Assembly (NCBI GenBank): GCA_024138025.1
Contig: JAMXBD010001243.1
Coordinates: 368,775-432,774, forward strand
DNA length: 64,000 bases
From: Combretum micranthum
Lineage: Eukaryota; Streptophyta; Magnoliopsida; Myrtales; Combretaceae
Direction: 5' to 3'
Shown piece after piece: positions 56,693 to 64,000 of this stretch. Position 1 is the first letter of the stretch. Each line of letters begins with the position of its first letter. The notes under the pieces are model-generated. The model was not told the DNA's origin and did not search any database. It was given only the letters and a program-made list of their open reading frames with translations. The position numbers were made by a program, and so were the translations under genes.

Positions 56693-57589
56693 GATGGGTT
56701 AATATCATTAGTGGCCAAACAAGCCCTTTGTACAAAAGTACAAATATAGGCCTACTGGCTTTCAACGCATGCCTAACCTCACTTGTCCTAGCAATCAAAC
56801 TCACACTCTTATTCTTTTGCTCTCTAGGCCGTTCTTTATTTTGCTTTTCACTCCTCTCTTTTCTTTCTCTCATCTCACCTTCAACGCTCTTTTTGTTTGC
56901 ACTCTTATTTTTCTCTCCCTCAAGAATGCTTTTTCTCTCTTCACGCTCTTTTCTTTCGGCCTCCTCTCTTATCCTCTCCAATTTACATTGATCTTCATAC
57001 ACTTCTTTAGAGGATAGTGGTGACAAAGTGGTTTTTCTTCCATCTTTGGTAAAAGTATACCTATTTAAGTAACCATCATGCATTGTTTTCCTATCAAATT
57101 GCCAAGGTCTACCTAATAAGATATCTCCAGCATGCATAGGAACAACATCACATAACACTTCATCATGATATTTACCAATGGAAAAAGAAATTAAAGCTTG
57201 CCTATTTACCTTCACCTCGCCACAGTCGCTGAGCCACTGAAGCTTGTATGGTCTAGGATGTGAAACTGTAGGCAATCCCAATCGAGTAATTAGAAGTGTA
57301 CTCACCACATTTGTACAACTACCTCCATCAACAATCACACTGCATGCCCTCCCTTGCACATGGCATCGAGTATGGAATAAATTCTCTCGCTGCTCCTCAT
57401 GACATTCCTCCTTCAGCTGTGTGTTAAGTGCACGCCTGGTAACAAAAATATCACCCTTCACTGGCTCCTCAACACTTCCCTCATCACTACAATCTTCCAA
57501 TTCGGGCATGTTGTCATCTCCATTGTCACCATCATCTCCCTCATCATCAGTGACAACTTCACCATTTCTAACCACCATAGTCCTCCTAT
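56693..57589 (-). pseudogene. CRM-like aspartic protease and linker
   Basis: In the frame that also carries the zinc knuckle (57851-56685), 'CSVIVDGGSCTNVVS' holds the active-site Asp in the DGG form usual for this clade (about 57329), followed by 'DILLGRPWQFDRKTMHDG', the second conserved block. A Lys/Glu-rich linker (about 57000-56780) leads to the RT. The protease matures Gag-Pol. The frame is open through the protease and stops just before the RT. Confidence 0.85.
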
Positions 57590-58720
57590 TAGGACATTCC
57601 CTACTAATGTGTCCAACACCCTGACACTTCCAACATTTGATATCTCTATTCCTTCCCTTCTGATCAATGATTTTGGGCTTCTCAGATGAATCCCCACTAG
57701 GCTTACCTTTTGCTACATCCACTGTAGGCTTAGTTCCACTTTTATATTCAGATTTTCCATATCCTTTCCAAGAATTATTATAACTGGAAGAAGATTTGGA
57801 AACATACCTGGTTGAACCTTTGCCTTGGAGTTGCTTCTCTTTTAATAGCAAGATGTACTATTTCCTCCAATTCTTCATAATGTAGCAAATCCACTTTGTC
57901 GGCAATCTCTTTGTTCAAACCACCCAAGAAACGTGCCATGGTGGTCTCCTCATCTTCTACTAAATCATAGTCAAAATCATCTCCATCTCCTTGTAGTAGT
58001 CCTCCACACTCCTACTACCTTGCTTCAACAATTGTAACCTTTGAATCAATTCCCTTTGAAAATATTTGGGAACAAATCTCTTTCTCATGACGGCCTTCAA
58101 ATCGGACCAATTGTCAATAGGATACTCCAGATTCCTCCTCCTGCTAGTCACCAATTGATCCACCAAGAAATAGCATAATCCTGAAACTGAGTTACAACCA
58201 ACTTCACCTTTTTCTCTTCACTATACTGGTGACAATCAAAGATCAGATCAACTCTTTTCTCCCATTGCAAATAAGCTTCTGGATCGGACTTGCCCTGAAA
58301 TATAGGAAGTTTCAATTTAATATTACCCAAATCTCTATCTACATAGTCTTCATTCCACCTATTTGACCAGTAATATAACCTTCCTGCATTCGGCCTCTTC
58401 CTACACCTACCACCTCTACCACCTCTTCCTCTTCTATTGGCTATCATGGTGGCACTATCCTCAAATTCTTCCTCCACATAATCATTAGTATCCCCAACTT
58501 CATCTACCTGAGGTGAGGAAATTCTAACTCCTTTTACTTTACTAGAACTCGACTCCTTTTTCTCTACAACCTGTAGCCTCAAATTAATATTTTCTATAGA
58601 CTCCTTCATATCCAGTAACATTTCAGTCAAGCGTTTATATTCTGAAGCCCTAGCATCTTGCATCAAACCCCCTTCTCTTCCTCCATCATCCTTACCAACA
58701 TCAATACCCTTTCCTGACAT
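57590..58720 (-). pseudogene. CRM-like gag
   Basis: Start at 58720. The first frame (191 codons) holds an acidic N-terminus, an Arg/Gly-rich run 'NRRGRGGRGGRCRKR' and the gag core start 'LPIFQGKSDPEAYLQWEKRV'. A shift near 58155 leads to 'VMRKRFVPKYFQRELIQRLQ' and 'SVEDYYKEMEM' (retrotransposon gag family). A second shift near 57960 leads to 'FLGGLNKEIADKVDLL', and then the zinc knuckle CWKCQGVGHISREC (57635-57594, C-x2-C-x4-H-x4-C). Gag builds the particle and binds RNA. Confidence 0.85.
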
Positions 58721-59256
58721 AATTTCCTACAAAAATCAACACACGTTAAAAAAAAAATTCCCTCACAAACGCTCCCTTTCGTGTTTGCACTCTATTAGAT
58801 GGAGTTGTTTACTCGTGTTTTCTCAGGAATAAGATATATCACTCTGGTATTCCTCACACCTCTCAAGCTTGTTTTCTTTCGCGTTCTTAATTGAATCACA
58901 CTTTTAGAACGATTCAAAGAAATCCAAATCTGAGATAATATGAGTGTCACAAAAAGGAATTTTTTTTTTATATCAATTTCGAATTTTTTTTTAACTCAAA
59001 TCACAAGACTTGAAGATTTCAAAACCCTAACTTGTGTTTCCCTATAGATCTGAATAAATCACACCCAAAAAGATCAACGAACAAATTTTTATGATGTAAT
59101 ACGAATAAAGGTGCAAACTTTTTGTTCTCACAAGAATCAAGATGTGAGCTTTATAATCTAAAAGAAATAAAGATGTAATCCTTTTGATTGATTTTTGAAT
59201 TTAAATTCAAAGAAAACAAAAGATAGATAAAAAGAAGGATATAACCTGATCTAGAG
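58721..59256 (-). other. 5' leader of the CRM-like element
   Basis: Untranslated leader between the primer site and the gag start; AT-rich with poly(T) runs and no upstream frame of note. Confidence 0.6.
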
Positions 59257-59273
59257 CCAAAGCTCTGATACCA
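59257..59273 (-). promoter_or_regulatory. Primer binding site, initiator tRNA-Met
   Basis: The minus strand reads TGGTATCAGAGCTTTGG, two bases after the LTR end; it contains the full TGGTATCAGAGC match. Confidence 0.9.
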
Positions 59274-59275
59274 AA

Positions 59276-60050
59276 TGATGCGAGAACCTTCGCAATCACG
59301 TGAGAACCCTTTTGGATATTATGAACCCCAGCAGTAATACGAAAACCCACAAATTTTCGGTAATCAATCCCTAAGATGGATTAGAAATAGATTTGTCTTA
59401 GTGTTTGATCTAAATAGATAGAACAAGGTCAGCCCTATCTCCGAAACACTCCACAAAGAAGGCGATCAAAAACTCCTTTGAATGTTCCTATAGCATGTAT
59501 TCTAAATCAAGAACACAAAGATTTCAAGCAAAAGCTTTGGTTTTTCATTCAACAATAATCTGTCCTTTTCAAACAATCAAATAGGTTTATATATCCAAAA
59601 CAAAGGAAAACAAAACGTCAAAACAAGGAATTAATACGTCCTAAATGATGGCTGGCGGCCAATCAAAGATGGCAGGTGGCCATGAGCAAACTGGACAAAT
59701 TTCGCAAAGTTAAAAAAAAATGGCCAAAGGGGTCATGGCCGGCGGCCCTGGGCTGCTCCCTGCAAATCAGCTTCCCTTTGCTCTATTTGAATGTTGCTTC
59801 AAAAATATTGAAGTATACTTGCTCCCTCCTTGTTCCAAAACCTTGATAATCTTGTGATTCATCCTTGGCATGCTCTAATAAGCCTTGGAAGTGATTATTG
59901 TAGGCTTGTTGAAGCTTCTTTGCTCGAGCTCTTGTGATTGGTCCTTGAGGAAAACTTATTGAACTTGAATTCCTTTGAGTTTCCGTGGTAGCCATTTGAT
60001 CTTCATGTTGGTTTGAATCTAAACTTTGGACCGTTGGCTCTTTCGTAACA
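59276..60050 (-). repeat. 5' LTR of the CRM-like element (775 bp)
   Basis: TG...CA ends. TATA box at 59584-59596. The coding tail is preserved here as well: 70 codons (59995-59783) translate identically to the 3' LTR copy. It lacks about 47 bases of the GC-rich block. Confidence 0.9.
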
Positions 60051-60909
60051 GTTTATCAACAATGATTGGTTTTGGGACATTTTCTTTTGGGAGTGGTATA
60101 TTTTTATTAGTAAATTGTTGTTGATCAATAGGAAAAGTCCTACATTTTTCAAGAGAATGTCCCATTTTAAAGCATCTAGAACAATAGTGAGGGATATTCT
60201 CATATACAATTGGCTGATAAAAACCCTCCTTCTCAACACCAAGCCATATCTCATTGGTTGGTTTTTTGGAAACATCTAGTTCTATTAAAATCCTTGCTAT
60301 AGAAGGCCTGGATAGGTTTGCAGTTGGCTCATCTAACTTTAAAGGAGTTCCAATAGCAGAAGCAATAGCAAACAACATGGATTTATCAAAAAAATGAATA
60401 GGAAGTTTTGGAAGGGCAATCCATACCGAGGCTATTGGAGATTCCTTTAAAGTATGAGATTGAGAAGACCATTTGATGATTCTCATGATAGATGAATTTA
60501 TGGTCCATGTCTTCCTTTCCCATAACCGTGTGTAATCATCTTGCAAAGTGGGGTGTATAAGAACTTGCCTTTGATTTAGGAGACCGATATGTACCTCTCC
60601 TTTAAGCCCCTTGGCAGTAAAAAAGTCTTTGATCTCTTGTAGAGGAGGTCTTGAGTAGGAGAATGAGCCAATTAGAGCATATTTGAAAGGAGCACACAAT
60701 TTGTTATGTTCTTTAGAATTGAGGATCACTGCTGGTTTTCCGTTGTATATAGTTGGAGCTTTAATTCCAAGAATAGCATCTTTAAGAGGAGTTGGTGCGC
60801 CAACAACAGCAGCAAATGATTTCTTGAAACTCCTTAGTGAAACCTCACTATTAACCCCTTGATTTTGCACCACTGTCGTTGGTGCGTCTTTAGTTGATGA
60901 AGAAGCCAT
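60051..60909 (-). pseudogene. LINE ORF1, 5' part (DUF4283 and zinc knuckle), disrupted by insertion
   Basis: Starts 'MASSSTKDAPTTVV' at 60909 and stays open for 286 codons to the insertion point. The DUF4283 domain covers about residues 40-200 ('SFKKSFAAVVGAP', 'ALIGSFSYSRP', 'WERKTWTINSSIMRIIKW', 'VWIALPKLPIHFFDKSMLFA'), followed by 'IVYENIPHYCSRCFKMGHSLEKC', a C-x2-C-x4-H-x4-C knuckle. It would coat LINE RNA. The remaining 153 codons are at 53227-52767 and join in frame. No internal stop is present in either part, so the gene was intact when the CRM-like element landed. Confidence 0.85.
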
Positions 60910-61195
60910 TCAATCTTGATAGAATAGACAATACCACCACGAAATAAGAAAATCCCTTTTTTTCTTCCCTTCCTTTTTTTTTTTTTTAAAACTCACGTGG
61001 GGCAGGTTTAAGTAGGCCAACAAATAACTACCAAAACCGATATATCACGACAGCATAGGCGCCAAAAAACCAATGGGCAGCCTTGAGGAATGAAGGGACT
61101 AAGCCCATGTGATGTAAAGCCAATCTTGCAGCAAAAGCCTCGAAATCCACACGTGCAGGAGAGGCCCGGCCTATAAGCAAACAACCCCCACGTCT
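60910..61195 (-). other. LINE 5' leader
   Basis: Untranslated region before ORF1, with an A-rich run (poly(T) on plus, 60971-60986). The 5' border is set where similarity of the next LINE to ORF2 stops (near 61196). Confidence 0.5.
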
Positions 61196-62818
61196 AAGTC
61201 CTTCACAAGTAACCTAGGAGCATGAACAGAGGTATGGTTGGCCAAGCAACTAGAAAGGAGCCAGGAATCATACCAGAAATTAATGTCACCCTTCCCCAGG
61301 CCAAAAAAGATAAAAGGCTCAGCTACATCCCTAGCCTTGAGGAGCCTCTTCCATAACGGGGAAGAACTGTGGGTTATGGTTGCTTGAACAGGGTGAAGGT
61401 TTTTTAAGTATTTTGAATGAAGAAAATGGGAGAGGAGGGATGATTCAGAACGAAAGCGCCACCATAGCTTAGATTCAAAAGAGGTGGAGACATCAGATAA
61501 GGAGCGGAAACCAACTCCACCCTCTTCGACTGGCAAACATAATTTAGCCCAAGAAACCCAATGAGTGGCTCTAGAAGAAGAGGAGGTACCCCAAAAGAAA
61601 TTGGCAAACATGCTTTCAAGTTTCTTGATCACCCACTTAGGAGGGTGAACGGATTGAAAGAGATAGAGGGGGAGAGAGGATAAAACACTTTTGATGAGAA
61701 CAATCTTCCCCCCACTTGAAAGCCATAGATTGCCCAGTTGTGGAGGCGTTGAGACACTTTTTGGAAAATATCATTGTAGCTTTGATGGTCACGCCATCCA
61801 AGGGATAAAGGAGAACCTAGATAGGTAATAGGTAACTTTTGCTCCTTCATGCCAGACAAATTTTTTATAGGGCGTTTCCTAGAGGTTTTGGATTTCCTAG
61901 GAAAAACTAGAGAGCTCTTATGACGGTTAACTTTTTGACCCGATAAAGATTCATACTGACTTAAAAAATCAAGAACACGCCTCACAGAGGATTTAGAACC
62001 ATTCATAAAAAGAATACAATCATCAGCAAAACAAAGGTGGGAAATCCAAGAGGGAGCGCTAGTCTTGTACCTAATAGAAGGATAAATGGAATATAGATGG
62101 TTCAAACCTTGAGATAAGTACTCAGAAGCAATAATGAAGAGGGCAGGAGAGAGTGGGTCCCCTTGACGAAGACCCCTAGACGAGTTAAAAAAGCCAAAGC
62201 CCTTCCCATTAATAACAACTGAGAACCAGCTATTGCACATAATTCTTTTAACCATGTAAGTAAACTTCCAATGAAAACCCAGACAATCCAGCATGAAAAA
62301 AGAAACACCCAGTCAAGTCTATCGTAAGCTTTTTCCATGTCTAACTTCATCACTAGGTTCCCTCCTTTGATCTTATAGTCCAAATCATATAACAGCTCCT
62401 GAGCTAGAAGAATATTATCAATAATGTTTCTGCCCTTCACAAAACCCGTTTGATTAATGCTTATAGCCTTAGGGAGGATTTCACCAAGCCTAGTAGTAAG
62501 AATTTTTGAAAAAATTTTCACAGAGGTATTACATAGGCTGATAGGTCTGAAATCCTTCCAGGTTTGTGGGTTATTGTTTTTAGGGATCAGAACAATGGAT
62601 GCTGATGTATAAAACCGAGGGAGTGGCAAGCCTTCAAAAAATTCAATTACTGCTTTGTAAAAATCCTTGCCAATGATTTCCCAACATGTTTTATAAAACA
62701 AGCCTCCAAACCCATCCGGGCCGGGTTCTGAATCATTTGCTAAATCATTGATAATATTCGTCACCTCTTCAAAAGATGGGGTTGAAATGAGATGAGAATT
62801 GTCAGAAGCTGATATTAC
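61196..62818 (-). pseudogene. Second LINE ORF2: reverse transcriptase and start of zinc-binding region
   Basis: From a TAG at 62818 the frame runs through 'SEPGPDGFGGLFYKTCW', 'QTWKDFRPISLCN', 'NQTGFVKGRNIIDN' and 'MKLDMEKAYDRLDW'. After a shift near 62300 come 'GLRQGDPLSPALF' and 'CFADDCILF' (catalytic FADD, about 62028). After another shift near 61735 come 'MFANFFWG', 'WVSWAKLCLPVEEGGVGF' and 'GKGDINFWYDSWL', up to 'LLVKDL' where it breaks. Compared with the other LINE it keeps Gln where that copy has the stop at 51137. It is inactive because of shifts and truncation. Confidence 0.85.
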
Positions 62819-63960
62819 CTATTTAAGCCATTCTGGTTTAGAAAATTGCTTCACCTGAGTGTCCTTTGTTAGAAGATCCTGAAAGAAGTTAGTAGCAGAA
62901 GAGCCTAAAGAGTCTCCTTCTATCCAATTCCCATCAGAATCTTTAACCTTATTAATCATGTTTCTCTGTCTCCTTTCTTTAACTATGGCATGATAATATT
63001 TAGTGTTCCTATCCCCATCCTTTAACCACTTAACCTTAGATTTTTGTTGCCAAAATATGGTTTCTTGATCAATTAAGTCCAAAAGATCTTTTTTGGCGTT
63101 TTGCAAATTAACGTAGATATCCTGATCGTGAGTGGATTCAAAATTCCTTTCCAGCTCGGAAACCTCATTCTCTTTGTCATTTAGCTTTTTGTGAAGATTA
63201 CCAAAAACATTTTTGTTCCAAGTTCGAAGAGAATGTTTTAACTTAGTAAGCTTAAGCTGGAAATTAATGAGTCCGGACACATTGCATACCCCATTCCATG
63301 AAGCTTCAACCACTGACAGAAAAGAAGGATGGCGAGTCCACATATTTTGAAATTTAAACTTAGAAAACCTTCCATCCTTCTTTTTATCATGGCTAAGAAG
63401 GAGGGGGCAATGGTCTGAACATGTGCTGTTCAGGTGTTCTACTTTGATAGGTTCTAACATAGAAATCCAAGTAGCATTTATTAAAGCCCTATCAAGCCTA
63501 ACATGAACTTTTTTATTAGACCAAGTGTAATCCTTCCCTATATAGCCAGCATCAGATAACTCACAATCAAGCATCATCGATTGAAAATCAAGAATGGACT
63601 GTATGGGGTAGAACTACCTCCAGATCTTTCATGAGGAGAGAGGACAGTATTAAAATCTCCTACAACAAGCCATGGGTCATCGATATCCACATGCATTTCT
63701 CTAAGGTTATCCCATAGCTGTTGCCTAAGAAACCTATTACACTTGGCATAAACCACAGAAACATGAAAAGAAACAGAACCATTGGAACTAGAACAGTACA
63801 AGTGCATAAATTGTTCATGGTTAAAAACAATATGACAGATAATGTGTTCTTTCCAGAAAATCCAAATTTTTGAGTTAACATTGGAAGCAAAATTTTTAAA
63901 ATTCAACTTTCTTGCAAAAAGATCAATTTTATCAGAGGTAGTCATGGGTTCAGCTATCAT
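62819..63960 (-). pseudogene. Second LINE ORF2: endonuclease and linker
   Basis: Begins in the window with 'MIAEPMTTSDKIDLFARKLN' (63960), including the conserved Glu of the AEP block, then 'VVYAKC' and 'PWLVVGDFNTVLSPHE'. A frameshift near 63580 is followed by 'YTWSNKKVHVRLDRALI' and 'CSDHCPLLLSH', the Asp-His block. A Lys/Glu-rich linker ends at a TAG (62818). The first 30 or so codons of ORF2 lie in 63961-64000 and beyond. The enzyme would nick the target strand. Confidence 0.85.
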
Positions 63961-64000
63961 GATGAATTGGAAGATTATGGAGCCTACTAAGCTTTTTATC

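Larger units (their letters stand above)
53233..60050 (-). mobile_element. CRM-like chromovirus (Ty3/gypsy), complete but inactive, 6,818 bp
   Basis: Two LTRs (53233-54058 and 59276-60050), target duplication GTTTA (53228-53232 and 60051-60055), primer site for initiator tRNA-Met (59257-59273), polypurine tract (54059-54075), and gag, protease, RT, RNase H, integrase in order on the minus strand. The pol sequence and the reading frame that continues into the 3' LTR, ending with 'GPITRARAKKLQ', point to the CRM clade of plant chromoviruses; Reina is the alternative. CRM elements often insert in centromeric chromatin. The coding region has at least eight frameshifts or stops and a changed catalytic residue in integrase, so it is inactive. 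It sits inside ORF1 of the LINE and is therefore younger than it. Confidence 0.85.
43749..61195 (-). mobile_element. Full-length plant L1-type LINE (about 6.06 kb net), carrying two nested LTR-type insertions
   Basis: On the minus strand, in order: leader (61195-60910), ORF1 (60909-60051 continuing at 53227-52767), ORF2 with endonuclease (from 52632), reverse transcriptase (51137-49938), zinc-binding and RNase H regions (45372-44090), a short 3' UTR, and a poly(A) tail seen as T29 at 43749-43777. Removing the CRM-like element (53233-60050) and L-family copy G (45378-49932), each with one copy of its 5-bp duplication, leaves about 6,060 bp, the normal size for a plant L1. Target-primed insertion by the endonuclease and RT in cis is the known mechanism. 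ORF2 has several stops, so this copy is dead. The 5' border is inferred from the break in similarity with the neighbouring LINE at 61196; no LINE target duplication was found. Confidence 0.8.
61196..64000 (-). mobile_element. Second L1-type LINE copy, 3'-truncated, running off the window
   Basis: Same family and orientation as the LINE at 43749-61195, highly similar in protein sequence. It contains most of ORF2 and breaks off at 'LLVKDL' in the zinc-binding region, where the leader of the other LINE begins. RNase H, 3' UTR and poly(A) are missing; ORF1 lies beyond the right edge. Confidence 0.8.

Noticed and set aside
56728..57689. Plus-strand frames opposite the CRM-like pro/linker region
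   Set aside because: Low-complexity shadows of the Lys/Glu-rich linker on the minus strand.

Overview
This looks like nuclear DNA from a flowering plant, probably a eudicot, in a repeat-dense (heterochromatin-like) region. Most of the 64 kb is AT-rich. It carries plant-type L1 LINEs with an RNase H tail, Ty3/gypsy elements primed by plant-type tRNA sites, TTTAGGG telomere-like DNA, and many stop codons of the kind left by cytosine deamination. I found no intact host gene. The only host-gene candidate is one possible terminal exon near 2.3 kb. The species cannot be named from the sequence.

Left part (1-16 kb): a decayed DUF4283/zinc-knuckle retroelement ORF on the minus strand, next to a 396-bp LTR with a tRNA-Met-type primer site; the possible exon; small GC-richer repeats; then the 3' end of a minus-strand Tat-like gypsy element (LTR and polypurine tract) that carries a spliced antisense ORF, now a pseudogene. 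A 5.06-kb non-coding TG...CA element (copy A) follows, then a small gag-only LTR element with rearranged LTRs.

Middle (16-43.5 kb): more copies of the same large non-coding family (E and D on the minus strand, B inserted in C, F on the plus strand), a tRNA-Asp-primed LARD/Athila-like element with 64-bp repeats in its U3, a trinucleotide microsatellite tract, a second Tat-like LTR with gag remnants, and a possible copia-type LTR.

Right part (43.5-64 kb): a degenerate interstitial telomere-like block abuts the poly(A) end of a full-length (about 6.06 kb) minus-strand L1 LINE. A 6,818-bp CRM-like Ty3/gypsy element (duplication GTTTA) lies in its ORF1, and a 4,555-bp copy of the non-coding family (copy G, duplication GAGAA) lies in its ORF2. 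A second, 3'-truncated LINE of the same family lies upstream and runs off the window.

The most interesting signal is the large non-coding family, called here the L family: seven copies, about 22 kb or one third of the window. It has TG...CA ends, 5-bp target duplications on two copies, a conserved TATA block, an internal degenerate tandem array, and a short dyad about 380-460 bp from the 3' end whose two arms change together between subfamilies. It may be giant solo LTRs of a Tekay/Del-like element or a non-autonomous derivative; no coding partner is present here.
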